Origin: Mesocentrotus franciscanus
Taxonomy: Eukaryota; Echinodermata; Echinoidea; Camarodonta; Strongylocentrotidae
Direction: 5' to 3'
Length of the DNA: 64,000 nt
NCBI GenBank assembly: GCA_037976565.1
Contig: CP137674.1
Coordinates: 9,033,789 to 9,097,788, forward strand
Below the pieces are notes generated by a model, which did not search any database, had not been told where the DNA came from, and saw nothing but the letters and a program-made list of their open reading frames with translations. Below, one piece after another: positions 11,721 to 24,600 of the stretch (positions are counted from its first letter, which is position 1; every line of letters starts with the position of its first letter). A program made the translations under genes and the position numbers.

Positions 11721-14522
11721 TCAGGCTTACCCGCACACAATGTATGCACATTTTCCACTCCCTGCCTTGTCAAAAGTAATGCCTTTTTCCATCAAAAGGA
11801 AGAGAAAAATACTATACATTTCATTGTCCACCAGTGTATTATAACAGTCAATTTCAATACCACTTTTACATGTTTATAGTGACTATTCCCATGCCTTCAC
11901 TCTGTCTCAACAAAGTTGTTAGAAACCATCAAAAAACAACTATACCACAACTTGCCTTGTCAGAACAAATACATGCTGCCATCAAATGGGAGAGAAAAAT
12001 ACTATTCTAATATTCTGCACTAGTTTATTGTCCACTGGTGTATTAAAACTGTCTCAATTTCAATAGTATTTTCAGGTGTTCTTTCGACCGTTCCCAAACC
12101 TTCACGCCAACTCAACAAAGTTGTCAGAAACCATCACAAAATGACTTTGGGCATTGATATAGCACTTTGTTGCATCACAATGATTTCTGGCCATTACTCA
12201 CGCTGCCAAAGTTCATCCTTAAATCACTTTGTGCTTTGGATTTATGAACGAGCATCAAGTATATGATCAATGGAAAACAGGTTTTTGAAAAGGAACAAAA
12301 GATTGGCAGAATCCAAAGAAGAGATGAGTTATAAAGATAGAGGAAAATGCGTTGGTTTAAATGGGTTCAAGTTACACCTACTCGTAGATTTAATAATACA
12401 TAGAAAGAAAAAAGAATCTTTCATTGTGTATCTGATCTGTACAGTACGGTACACAAAATAAACCATTCCATAACCATTAAGAACTAAATTCAGCATAAAC
12501 ACCCACAAACACAAAATTGGGAAATATTTTCGTACCATATTCAGCAGACTTAAATGCAAAAAACCCAAGATTAAAGGACATTATATCAATTTCTTTGTAT
12601 ATATTCAAGACAATCAGTAGCAAGTCATAAAAAGAGACTTTAGAAACGAATTTTGAGTAATAAACAATTTCGTCATTCATAGAGACTTTCCAACAGGATT
12701 CTTATGCAAAGAAAATAAAAAGTTCAAGGATTTCCAAAAGGATGGGTTCTAAACTTTCTAATATTAGAATTCCATAACAAATTGCAATGAAAAAAACCCT
12801 AATAAAAATTCAACCAAAGGAGATCTCCAAATATTACTCAGGGTCTTCCTGTAAATATTTGTCATCAAACTCTTTCATGTTTTCGACATGAATCCTGAGA
12901 GAGCCATAAGTCTACAGTTTGCCTACTCGAAAAGTGTTTCCCCAATAAGCCGAGTTGTGGAAGGGCGTATTTGCACAACACTTGGAAACTGACAGATGCG
13001 TGCAATATTAGGTGTTCTAGTTTCTACAACATATGCTCCAGCAACAATTGCTCTCCGGTCAATTTTCGTCACTAATCAAATTCCTATCTTCAACTCTGAA
13101 CCAAACACTATACCTAGCCCGAGCCCTAGCCCTACCCCTAGCCCTACCCCTACACCCTAACCTAACTTATAACCTAGTTTATGAAACCTATCCAATATTT
13201 TTGACGATGTTTAAAATTAAATGACAGACGAGTCCTAAAACATGCATCTAACTATGATATGCCATGTATGGACAATGAAGACAAAGATTACTTTTAAATG
13301 TATCAAAGCAATTCAATATTCATAGAAACTATGAGCTGTCTACATGTACAGTTTTAGATAGATAGATGGATAGGTAGGTAGATAGATGCATAGATCTATA
13401 GAAATAGAGATATATTATATTTAAACTTATGTTTCCCAAATTCTCCATACTTAAGTGATACTAAATGTTATCTTACCATTTGGGCTTCAACAGAGAAAAA
13501 AAATAGAACATGCTAGGAGATTCTTCCAAGAAGATAATTCATATTGATTTAATAATTAGTAAATTAACTTGCCCTGACCATTCAAACAAAGCACTGTCCT
13601 ACAGTCGTATGATTACTAGTCCGATAATAACAATCATTCAGAAAACAGATCATATGTGTCAAGTCACTCATTGCCATAATTATATCCAGAAAGGGGTCAA
13701 TATCATCATAACCCCAACCCACTTGAGAGGATTAATGGATTATCTTAATCCTCTTATTTATGGCTGCTACTCAGGATTAGAATAGAGCAAATGTGTGTTT
13801 AGTGTCAATTTCATCAGCTTCAATAACAGGGTGTGGAATAATTTTAGAATAGCTTTGAACCCAAGATCAGGGTCAGGCCGGTAGACCTGGTCCAGACGAC
13901 GCGTTATTCAAGGACATTCTAAGTATACCAATCACCATCACCTGAACAATTATTTTGGTATAAGTAGAATGTATGACATCAATCTAAAAAAATTACCTGG
14001 CATTCTATACATAAATGGTTAAGGAGTATACAAAAATAAAGAATAATAAAAAAAAACCCTGCATATTATAGAGCTCGCATAGAATCCAGGTCGGACTTGG
14101 GTTCCATGCGCAACCTATTCTATGCGAATGTGAATTAAGTAGTCCACTCATCAAGGCATTTTACAGTTCACTTGGAGTGTATTTGGACTGCAACATCTCT
14201 TTGTGAAAGAAATATTTGAAGCTCATAGTTTGACCGCAGTAAAGCAACATGGAACTCCTTACATTCAGAGCAAATCTTGTTTTTGTGATTGGTACCCTTC
14301 AGGCATCAAATGCACAGAGCAGGTCCTGGTGTAATTGCTATGGACAGACAAAACCCTTGAAACAGGATGCGATGGCCTAGCCCAATATTGGAGATTTGTC
14401 AAAAAATCAACTTTTGAACGAAAAAACATGCATAACAATCTACAGAAAGAAATGTAGTGACAAAATTGAGCAGTTACCCCAAAACTTAATGATAATGGAC
14501 AGAGCATTATTTGGAGGTGTGC
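11721..14522. other. Intergenic; minor simple repeats
   Basis: A diverged pair near 11760-11935 and 11948-12140 shares GGGAGAGAAAAATACTAT-like and CAACAAAGTTGTCAGAAACCATC-like blocks. Also present are a degenerate CCCTAG/CCCTAC tract at about 13115-13165 and a GATA/GGTA tract at about 13357-13395. No exon recognised. Confidence 0.4.
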
Positions 14523-14777
14523 TTAAAGGTAAAGACCAAGATCTATTGAGACCAAATAGATATCGCGCACGTGGTCGCGTAGTCCCATAAACATCTTTCT
14601 GTGTACAGTGCTTGTAACTTTACCAAGACTGGGCCAAATTTCTTATCATTTTGATGATTCCAGAACCTTGCAGTACACACCAATACTTATATGCTAGATG
14701 ATCAACCTTTTCTGATCGATTCCACAACGTTTCTTTCACAATGCAATCGCATGACCAGAACTGGTCTTTATCTTTAA
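14523..14777 (-). mobile_element. Foldback DNA element, family F3, internally deleted
   Basis: Ends TTAAAGGTAAAGACC and GGTCTTTATCTTTAA. The body from about 14580 matches the F3 copies at 1370-1760 and 46051-46441 (for example TGTACAGTGCTTGTAACTTT), but about 130 bp is missing or replaced at the left. Confidence 0.75.
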
Positions 14778-15680
14778 TCATGCACATCTCCTAAGTGGCT
14801 CTATGAAGATAAAAGAAGTAATTTGGTGTAAAGCCAGGAAATAAATTAGTCAAGACTCTCTTTCTCAGCCCTATCCCCCCATTTGTTTCCTCTCTCTCTC
14901 TCTCTCTTTCTCTCTCCCTATCTTTCCCTCAACTACGTGTAAAAGAACTACAGTGGAACGACGGCAGAAAAAGAACGTCAGAAAGCCAAACAGAGATGGC
15001 GCTATTCAATAATCTCGAGCAGAGTCATTCAGAAGTTACACCGGGTTAAGTTACACCAACTCTGTGTAACTTCTGTAATGAAAGATGATATTATGGAGGA
15101 TACTACTATGTTTGGGGACAAACATGATATAGCAAGAAATATTTCGTTTCCTAATCGGACCTTGATGGCCAAACTCATGCCTGATGACAGGTGGGTAGAT
15201 CTACTGAACTACTGTCAAAGCATTAATAAATTGACCAATGGTACTGCCATGGCCTACATGTAGATGGTCCTCAAGAACCAAATTGTTTCTGGATATGCAA
15301 CAAGTGCTGAGAATATATATATGGCTCTGCTGAGGAAGAGCAACAACAACAAAATAATAAAAATATAATAATAAATGCTCAAATGCTCCTCCAATCAGAT
15401 GGACCTTTCTATCTCTATTGTCTATGGGGACTGAAGTTAGCTCGCCATTTGAAAGGCCAAACATTTACGACATGCATGATTTGGTTGTTCTCTTTCACAA
15501 ACTGGAAAAGTCTAGACAGAAAAATCCGTCGGCTTGACCTAGGAGGAGTTGTTTTTATTTATCTTTCGATAGGAGAGGGTTAGGTAAAGTCTGACGAAGT
15601 CTCAGCCAAACATATCCCCGTACAAAATAGACTGATGATTATTATCAAATTATTCACTCTGAAAAGCTTACTAGACCAGG
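14778..15680. other. Intergenic, nothing recognised
   Basis: Contains a (CT)n run near 14890-14916. The open frame at 15078-15263 has no recognisable domain. Confidence 0.4.
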
Positions 15681-15958
15681 TGGGTGTTTCACAAAGACTA
15701 AGATTGACTTTAAGTTGGACTTCACTATAGCAGGCCGTTCACGCCACTGTTTGCTCTCACCGTTATGATCTTTAGATAATATTTTTTCCTTCAATAATGA
15801 ATTATCAAAAAATGTAAATTCTGTAGATTTGTGACCATGATTTGTACATACCTTGAGAGACCAATGCCAGTAAATGGTGACAGCAAACAGTGGCATTAAC
15901 GGCCTGCCATAGTTAAGTCCAACTTTAAGTCGATCTTAGTCTTTGTGAAACACCCCCC
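15681..15958 (+). mobile_element. Foldback DNA element, family F2, copy 1
   Basis: 278 bp with terminal inverted repeats of about 45 bp. The left begins GGGTGTTTCACAAAGACTAA and the right ends TTAGTCTTTGTGAAACACCC. The interior contains AATAATGAATTATCAAAAAA and CCAATGCCAGTAAATGGTGA. Further copies are at 24101-24387, 37021-37312 and 37951-38229. No ORF of its own. Confidence 0.85.
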
Positions 15959-16597
15959 TGATACAACAATTACAAGGCCCTAGATCTCTTAAAGTTACAC
16001 GTCATCATCTTACACTAGAATTCATCTTGTCTAGATGGGCGATCAATAAAGTTGTGTGTAGAAAGCCCTTTTTGCTAGATTTAGTCAAGACTGTGACGTC
16101 ACTAGCGATTACTCAGAAGCTAGAAATTTATTTGGCCGCTTGGGGGCGCCGTCAAGGCGTGCTGCAAATTTTCCTGTGTTGGAAATGCTCCGAGATGCCA
16201 TTGATTTTTGTCTAATTTTGATACAAGCCCAATGACGTAAGTATTAAAGTAAGCATATTATCTTTAAGTTAAAGCATTAATATATCTTTCTAGAATACTA
16301 GTTTTATATATTATGATATTTAAGTGACATTTGTGGTGTCTTATAAATGAAGGGCCGAGAGTACACGTGTATAGGTGAAAGTACACAAGCTTGTGTGTAT
16401 GCAAAGTTAATGTAATGTACATGAATAATGAATCAGGCGTATAGGCATTTACGTTTGGGTATTATTTAGCCTTCAAAGTGAAGATGAATAATATGATATT
16501 ATAAGGTGCATATTATAGAGTCTTGTAGCTCATTTAGATTATTATGAGTGTTCATGCCGTCTACGAAAAGGAGACAAAATCACTGCCAGTATTAAAG
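15959..16597. other. Intergenic, nothing recognised
   Basis: AT-rich with no recognisable exon or element. Confidence 0.4.
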
Positions 16598-17565
16598 TAT
16601 TACTTTACTTACTTTACTTCAGTCCATCGATGCTTGTAGGGCAATGCCTGTTTTCATCAATCATTGGTTAAACTTAAAATCATTTCCATCTCTCTTCGGG
16701 CATGAGTCTTATCAAGTGAGCATCTATCTTTCATACATATGGTTTAAACTGGATAGTGATGTGTGTGCATGGAGCAGAATCAGTTCTCAATTTGAGGATT
16801 TCTCTCCTTCGGGGTCAAAGACGGTAAGTAGATTCTTCCAGTGTTTGTCTAGTCTGTTTTTGAGGGAGTTTACTGAAGGAGTTGAAACTATCTCTTCTGG
16901 TAGATCATTCCACGAGTCTACCACTCTGTGAGAGAAGAAGAATTTGCTTACATCCAGGCGTGTGAATGATTTTTCCAGCTTTAGTGAATGACCTCTCGTT
17001 CTTTCTCCTCTGTTAAGATGTAGGAATTCCACACCAGCATTGTATAAGTCATACAAAAACTTATAGACTTCGATCATGTCTCCTCTCCTTCTGGGATGGA
17101 CAAGGGATGGCAACTTCAGTTTTCTCAGTCGTTGTGGGTAGGGCAAGTTCTTCAGGCTTGGTACCATCTTAGTGGCTCTTCTTTGTACTGATTCAAGTCT
17201 TCTCAGATCTCCTTGCCTAAATGGTGACCATGCTAATTGACTGTATTCCAGGATTGGTCTAAGAAGTCCTTTGAAGAGAAGTTAAAGGGTTTCCTCATCA
17301 ATGTTTGTAAAAGATCTGCAAATTAGACACAGTATCTTAGTAGCCTTGGAGACAACATTAGAGATCTGATCCTTGAAGGAGAGTTTTGCATCCAGTAATA
17401 CTCCAAGATCCCTTTCTACTGCCACTTCTTTGAGGATGACCCTTACATTGTTGTTTTCCATGTAGGTATATAGTAGTCGTGGCTTGACGGGGACTTGCCA
17501 ATCTTCAACACAATGCATTTGCCAGGATTGAATTTGAGCTGCCATTTCTTGCAGTGCATGATTTG
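16598..17565 (-). pseudogene. Dead LINE: C-terminal reverse-transcriptase fragment
   Basis: The minus strand encodes, in shifting frames, the end of a CR1/Jockey/L2-type ORF2. It starts with a WQLKFNPGKC motif (about 17540), then RDLGVLLDAKLSF (about 17405), LLRPILEYSQLAWSP (about 17250) and the C-terminal blocks RRRGDMIEVYKFL, RTRGHSLKL, FFSHRVVDSWNDLP and SVNSLKNRLDKHW, ending at a stop near 16787. At least one frameshift (about 17460) and an in-frame stop (about 17283) disrupt it. The catalytic palm region is absent (5' truncation). The 3' tail GTAAAGTAAGTAAAGTAA lies at about 16600-16620. Confidence 0.85.
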
Positions 17566-18365
17566 ATTTTTTTTATGGGAGGTTTATGTCAAGGTTGTGA
17601 TTATAAAGGCAAGCCTGTAGACTTGTACATTTATCCTGATTTATTCAGTTCATATGAAATGAAGGAACATGATGGTAGAGAGGGATTATTTAGTTGTAAC
17701 AAAATATGCTACCTCTTGCCCCTCTGCCTCCCTGACTTGTATATTATGAGAAGAATTAAGCTAGAGTACAAGAAGATAGACCTGGGAGCTCGACCCCTGT
17801 CTCAGCATTCTTCCAGTATTTTTGGTAAAGGTAAAGTATGGAATTTTTGGAAAGACCTAAAGAGTATTATAGAATAAGAGTATGACAATTCATTTTGGCT
17901 TAGGCAAAATAATGATAGGTGAGCTAGGATTGCAGTAGGCCTACTACTGTACCTTCATTGAGGTAAAGTTTATTTGCATTTGGAAAGAAACATTATTTCA
18001 TGATGAATGAGTTATAACAATGAGACATATAACATTTATGTTAACATTAAAGTGCAGATTGAACCTGCATTGCTTCATGGTTTGTCTAGTTCTGTCGTCA
18101 ATGGTGTCGGGAGGGGGTTAAATTGTGTCAAAAATAGGTCCAAAGTTATGTTGTGTGTGTTAGATCAAATCTGACTCCCTACCTTTAAAAATTAAAAATT
18201 AAATAAAACCACAAAAATTATCACATCTTACCTGATTTTACATCACACAATAATTGATCTCAGCTCAGTCAGGGGGCTTCAAAACGAGAGAAGCAGGCAA
18301 ATCTTGTTTCATCTGCATCTGTTTGTCTCCATTCTTGAGATAAATTGTTCTGAGTCATTTCCAAG
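17566..18365. other. Intergenic, nothing recognised
   Basis: AT-rich. The open frame 17554-17877 is not recognisable. Confidence 0.4.
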
Positions 18366-18600
18366 GAGCTCGAACCACGCGCAAGGAGACTCATGTGCTT
18401 GCTACAACGGAAGCAAGAAGCCACGCGCGATACTTTCCGGTACCCTGGTTATGCATGTGAGCTGAACACACAGATCGCCGCCCCTGGTATTGAAACGGAT
18501 CGGTCGGGATGCAAGCTGGGCCTGGGCCGGGTCGCGAAGGTCCAACTATCGTGTCCGGAAATCTTACCCTCCTTTCGTTAGCCAACACATAAATACCGGG
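18366..18600. other. CpG-rich island without recognised gene
   Basis: About 235 bp with many CpG dinucleotides (CACGCGCAAGG, CACGCGCGATAC, GATCGCCGCCCC, GGATCGGTCGGGATG, GGCCGGGTCGCGAAGG) between AT-rich flanks. Open frames on both strands give no recognisable protein. It could be a promoter, an enhancer or a recently inserted element still rich in CpG. It lies about 2.9 kb upstream of the UHRF1 start. Confidence 0.35.
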
Positions 18601-19093
18601 TTTATAGCCTATCTAGGACTGTTACAGAAAATCAAAATCAAATTCTCAAATCTCTTCTTATTTTTGCTGTCCTCGAGATGCGCTCCGACTACTGTCTTGT
18701 GGAGGAGCGTGGTTTATTAGGGAATTTCCCCTTTACAAAATAATCATGCACACGTTCAGTCAAAAGCTGGCGCTGTAGCATTTGAGAAAAAAGGTGCACT
18801 ACTAAAGTACTATAAACGTAGATCGAGAGAAAAATTTTGCCAGTATTAGTGGTCGAATCTAATATTATTAGATTCCGAAAGATGGCTGATAATTTGGAGG
18901 GCAAATTAATAGACCCCCCCCCCTTACCCCTAGATGGACGGCCATCCTGGGGGATGTCAAAAGGACAACAACCAAAATATATTGAAAGTGACAAAATAAC
19001 TTAGGATGAAAGAATTGAAAAAAAGGAATTCATTTCATATTATGTTTTAGCTTTTCTCTTGAATAAACCATATTTCTCCCCCTCTGTCTCCCC

Positions 19094-19162
<69 letters not shown>

Positions 19163-19769
19163 TTCTCTCGCCATCCCCCGCCCCCGCCCCTCTCTCTCTC
19201 TCTGTTTCCTTCTTTCTCTCCTTCCTTGTTCTCTCTCTCTCTCTCTGTTCTCTCTCTTAATGATATCTATCGTTGTTGTTGTTGTTAGTAGTAGTTTTAT
19301 GGGGTTCATTCAGTACTGAATATATACGCCATATCTTCGTTATAATATAAGAAAATTCAGTTATCCTTAAAGAAAATTTAAATTAAATTTCTTAGTAGGC
19401 CTATTTGTGTTTATTTTGATGAGACCCCTTTTATCTAGCCGCCCAGGGGGTAAGAGGCACTTATTTTTTATTATTTTTTTTCCCAATTCGTGATAAAAAT
19501 TTTAGCAGCGATTCATCAAGCCAGTGAATAAGCGGGGAGTGATGGAGAGAAGAAACACTATTGGGGGAGTGATGGAGAGAAGAACCACTATTGGGGGAAA
19601 ATTATAATTATAATTTTTTTTGTTTTTTGTTTTTCGTTTTTGTCAGGGGGGGGGGCCATGCTTTTGTTTTTTAAAAAAGGTTAAATTTACGTTATTATCC
19701 TATTTTTTAACGATTTTGGGGGGCTATGGGGGGGGGGGGCGGCCAGGCCGGAAAAAATCGCCAGGTGGA
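18601..19769. other. Intergenic with (CT)n tracts and a 33-bp duplication
   Basis: CT/GT-rich microsatellite at about 19080-19260. A tandem duplication of a 33-bp unit (GGGGGAGTGATGGAGAGAAG core) lies at about 19533-19600. Homopolymeric G and C runs are at about 18916, 19647 and 19730. No exon recognised. Confidence 0.5.
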
Positions 19770-20070
19770 TCCGCACCTGCATTTCAGCAACATTTGTAAA
19801 TCACTGGTATTGTATTAGTAATAAACCACGTTTGAATTTTATTTGGGGGGTCAACTGCCCCAAGCCCCCAATCAGTACGCCAGTGTTTCCTGGCTATTTG
19901 GGAATGTGTCAGTTTGCAACAGAAATGGAGAAACGCGCATTTTGTTGAAAATCATGTGATATCACGAACATTTATAAATCACTTGTATGGAATTGAAAAT
20001 AAGTCATGGTTTAATTTTACTAAGGGGGCAAGCGCCCCCCCCCCCCCCAAGCCCTTCCACCAGTACGCCT
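19770..20070 (+). repeat. Tandem pair of G/C-run repeat
   Basis: Two diverged copies (about 19785-19885 and 19920-20070) share AACATTTNTAAATCACT, GGGGNCAA...GCCCC and end in AGTACGCCNGTG. The second carries a long C run at 20036-20048. Probable fragments of a dispersed element of unknown class. Confidence 0.5.
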
Positions 20071-21059
20071 GTGCTGATGAGGCTTCAATGGGGAAACAAA
20101 ATTATTATTATTATAATGTTCATGAAAAATATATATTGTATTACAATAAAGTCTCGAAAAATTATCATTTTCCAAATATATTTGCTTCACCGTCCAATTT
20201 AAAATTGAATAATGTGTGATCATAATCAAGTTAAAACAGGAAAACGCTTTTTTGTTTGTTTTTCTTGTTTGTTTTTTCTTCTTCAAAATGACTTTCAACA
20301 ATCTAATAATTTTATTTTTCAGCTTTCATCATGATCATACAAAGGCAGAGTCTTGCTAGGACACAGAATCTTGGGAGGACATTATTACTGAATCCCTCTT
20401 TACCACTGGTAGGCCTATATTTCTTCTCACCCTTCCCAACATTTCCATTACCAGTTTTCATAATTTATTTTATTTCATTTCGTCAGTTCTAGATCAAAGG
20501 AACATGTAGGCCTATACATTGTAAATCCAATATATAGACAAATATGAAAAGTATTTATAATAAAACCAGGACTCCAATATAAGCTGAAGCGTGAGGCCCG
20601 CTTATGACTCCTTACAACTTATTGAATACAAACCTAATGAAGGCTTGGTGCTTGGTGAAGCAGGCCAGCAACATATTAAGAGTGTATATAAGAACATTAA
20701 CATTTGAATGGCCGAGAAATACATATATGTCATCAGCAAACAGATCATTTGTTTATTATGTTGTAATCTGTTTGTAAAGTAAATTTGGAAAAAAAGTTCA
20801 AGAAAAGAGAAATAAATAAATAAAATCAAAAGACAACTGATGAATATCATGGATAGGCTATCGATATAACTAAATAAGAACAATAGAGGGCCTTAATATT
20901 GAGCCATGTGGGATTCTACGGTTTATATTTGAGAACTCAGAATTAGTGTTTCAGAATTAACATCGAATTCGAAGACTATGAAGTATGAGTCCATTTGTTG
21001 AAACATATAAGTTTTATAGCGCCATCTGTAGGTCTCTGATAGGTGAATAAACACAACCC
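20071..21059. other. Upstream region of UHRF1, nothing recognised
   Basis: AT-rich with scattered TAGGCCTA-type palindromes. No exon or TE boundary recognised. Confidence 0.4.
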
Positions 21060-21451
21060 GGAAGACGAGGTCAGCTTCAAGATTTCCCGCCACTTCGCGG
21101 GAACACATGTTTTGGTATTTACAATCATCGCATCATATCATCACATGCGCTGGTGCTGGTGGTACTATAGTGTACAGGTTGTCGATCGCGTAGCATAGCA
21201 GACGTTGGCGTTCACTGACATTGGCTGTACGAAATAATGTGTGCGGTTGTTGTGTGCATTTAATATTGTATTCATTCAAGAGTGCTATAATTAGTAACAT
21301 CACAGAGAAGTTGAAATTCTAATATCTTGAAATCTGCTTGTGTGTAGCATCAACTTTATAATTCAGCTCGAACTCACCATTTCAGCTCTTATCACAACAT
21401 TTTGACTTCGAAGTTCGAGTTTGACCTGACTGACTCAGCTAGCCAGCCAGC
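21060..21451 (+). promoter_or_regulatory. UHRF1: Probable UHRF1 promoter and 5' UTR
   Basis: This stretch immediately precedes the UHRF1 start codon and is richer in CpG than its surroundings (GTCGATCGCGTAGCATAG at about 21181). No TATA box stands out. An in-frame TAG at 21440-21442, 9 nt before the ATG, closes the frame upstream and supports the start. The exact transcription start cannot be placed. Confidence 0.55.
21083..21103 (+). promoter_or_regulatory. Two facing E2F-like sites
   Basis: TTTCCCGCCA (21083-21092) and TTCGCGGGAA (21094-21103, read as TTCCCGCGAA on the other strand) both fit the E2F/DP consensus TTTSSCGC or its close variants. They lie about 350 bp upstream of the UHRF1 ATG. 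Mammalian UHRF1 is an E2F-regulated S-phase gene; conservation here is inferred. Confidence 0.6.
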
Positions 21452-21604
21452 ATGTGGGTCATCGTTAGGACATTCGATTGCAAAAAGACGCAAAGAATTG
21501 ATGGACTGTCAAAACTGACAAAAATTGAACAGTTTCGTGAAAGATTGGTGGAGGATTTCAATGCACCTGTGGATCGACAACGCTTATTTTTTAGCGGAAA
21601 AGAG
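21452..21604 (+). CDS. UHRF1: UHRF1 exon 1 (start, ubiquitin-like domain first half)
   Basis: Residues 1-51, starting [12 protein letters not shown], the typical UHRF1 ubiquitin-like fold, and ending in FFSGKE at donor GTAAAAG (phase 0). Intron 1 is about 12 kb. Confidence 0.95.
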
Positions 21605-24600
21605 GTAAAAGAAAAGTGATTAGAATAGAAGTAGACCTAGCTAGGCGTAGGCCTAGGGCCTAGACTGTAGGCCCTAGACAGTTTTAAAACTAACGCCACT
21701 AACTGACTAGCATGCAATGTCATTGTCAATGAAAAGCCAATAGTCAATAATAATTACAGGGCCAAATCTGTTATAATACTATAGGCAAAGAGTGGTGATA
21801 AGATCGTGGATTGGAATTGATGAATTCTTATCAGCAGTGAGAGATGAGAGATTGTTTTCAATAATAGGCCTACTATTATTTATAGTCATGATGTCTAGAT
21901 CTAGATAACTTGTGACTTTGTTGTGTCTTGTGACTGTTGTGTAGGCCTAGCCTACACTACAGTAGATCTACAGTGTAATTTGTAAGTTGTGATTTACAAT
22001 ATTTGGACCAATTGAATCTAGATCTAGATTCTAGGCCTAGACTCTACATCTTTTTATTATAGATTTGGCTCAAATCTTTAATGAAATGAGGTCTAATGCC
22101 AAATGAAAAAAAGTGTTTAATGATTACTAATCTGGCTTAACAATTTACAAATGTAGATCCTGTAGCTCGACTAGACCAAAGTCTATTTGAAGAAAAAAAT
22201 GATATGGTCTAGATCTACATGTAGGACTAGCCTAGGCATAGGATATGGACATAAATTAAAAGGCATCTCAACCAGCGTCCAGAAGTCTACCTTAAGTTAT
22301 TCGGCATAAGTACTGTAAGTAGGCCTAGATCTGCTATATTTGTATTGGTTAAACTAAGGGATCGACAAAGGATCTTATCTCTTGAGTTTCATCTTGTAGA
22401 TCTATTAAGTTGGACCTAGATCTATAAGCCTAGGCTTAGGCAGTACTATAACTAAATTAATAAGTGCAAGTAAATGAAGTAATGAAACATGGAACTTCTG
22501 AAAGTCATACTGAAGTCTAGTTGGAAAGTAAATGGACCAAGTCTATCATTTTGCAGCAAGAGCTGCTGCTTTTAATAAAGGCAAGTAGACCTCTTGATCC
22601 AGAGCTCTACAGTTAAAAAAATAAAAATAAAGAGATTTAAAACGTATGTCCTAAACTAAATACTGTCTGTAGGGGGACCACTCAATGATGAGTGGCCCCT
22701 GTAACTATAAGCTGTATTAAGTGTATGGGAATAAGAGAATGCAGTTGTCAATGGACTAAACTAAAAGTTATCTTGATGCCACAAAAGAGGAAAAGTTTCT
22801 TCAATAATTAATAGCAGGGAGAAAAGAAAGATTTTCTGCATTACTTGAAAGCAGATCATTCAAGGACTGAAGAAGAACTTTAATTCTCTAAATGGATGTA
22901 GCCCCCACCCCTCCCCCACCTTTTCTTGAGGTTTTATCATGTCTACTACAGTACATTTTCTTTGAATTGCTGTAGCTGAAATATATTCACAATGTATTTT
23001 TTATTTTCAAGACTCTCTTTCGAGGTATTGATGTAGAGTTGACAAAACCACAAAAATCCCAATAAATTAGATTTGAAATGATGCTCCTTACCTAAAATAT
23101 ATTTAAAATGTGTTCATATGCATCAATAAGAAAAGGCCAATAACTTTTAAAATTAGTACATTGTAAACTGTAAAATACTTTTCCCATTTAATACCGAGTT
23201 CAGAGAAAGTCTTGCTTCTATTGCAAACAGCGTAAGCCTAATTACATGTAGGTCTGCAACTCTTTAAAAGAAATCAATTACCTGTTCACAGGAGCTTTGC
23301 AAGTACAATGGAAAGTGTGTGTAATTATGCTTGCTTACTAATCCCCTGTACCTGGACTAATCAGTAAGAATAATTCCCTATAGTATGAAGCAACAAACTG
23401 CTTTTGGGTGGGTTGGTTTTTCAGAGACTTTTCCCTGTTAAAAAACACTTTCAAAGGGATGAATGAAAGTGGCAATATATATTCTTTTCCAGTTTCATTT
23501 ATCAATTTCTGTGACAAAATATCATAAATGAACTTGTGTAAATATTTACCTTACGCATCAAAGAAATTCTTTTTTTTGTCAAGAAAAAGTGTCTTCTTGC
23601 AATCTTGTACAGTGTATGTGTTGCCAATTTATGATTCTGATGTTTGTATTTCTTCAAAATTGTTGCTTAATAAACTGCATTGTGTACTCGCAACAAAAGT
23701 GAATTTTAAAAATGTGAAATAGTTCTCTCAGCTATTGAATATGTGAAATATATAGCTCACCACAAAAAGTTGAAAACAGAATGTAGCATTGTTCACAGAT
23801 GGCTAGAGGAAAGATGAAATGACAATGACAGACTTGTTAAAGCTGTATACAATTAGACTTTTCCACAGGACTATTTTTTTGTGCTTTGCCAGGCATTTAT
23901 GTTTGGTCAGGAGGAAGCTTTACTCTTTTTAAAGTGAAGTAAGATTTATTTTTTGGGTAAGATTTAAAAAAATGTATTTTCATGTTCATGAGAGGAATTC
24001 TTGCTACTCACTCGTTGTATTCACACAAGTTTGATTATCAAGTAAATATCTTTATAAACTAGCCCCAATAGATACATGGGAGCGGTGAGTGATTAAGCTC
24101 TGGGGGTGTTTCACAAAGACTAAAATTGACTTTACATGTAAGTTGGACTTCACTATGGCAGGCCGTTCATGCCACTGTTTGCTCTCACCATTATGATCTT
24201 TAGAAAATATTTTTTCCTTCAATAATGAATTATCAAAAAATGTGAATTCTGTGGATTTGTGACCACGATTTGTACGTCCCTTGAGAGACCAATGCCAGTA
24301 AATGGTGAGAGCAAACAGTGGCATTTACGGACTACCATATTTAAGTCCAACTTAAAGTCGATCTTAGTCTTTGTGAAACACTCCCCTGGAAAGCTAGAAA
24401 TTAACTCTGGTAAACTGTAAAAGAGCACTGGCAATATAATAATGAAATACTTTAAGGAAACCTCACCTCAAGAAATAACTTTACATGTTATTCTGAGAGA
24501 TTTATTATATTCTTGCTCATTAATCTACAAGATTCCCAACCAAAGTGTATGAGAGAGGCATTAAGCAAGAATAATGTACAGTTTTTCGGCACGGCATGGG

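Noticed and set aside
15654..15896. Minus-strand 80-codon frame, also seen at 24052-24324 in another copy
   Set aside because: It lies inside F2 foldback elements and is repeated because the element is repeated. No protein-like conservation beyond the DNA repeat.
19059..19319. Ser/Leu-rich and Arg/Glu-rich frames
   Set aside because: Artefacts of the (CT)n tract and its complement.
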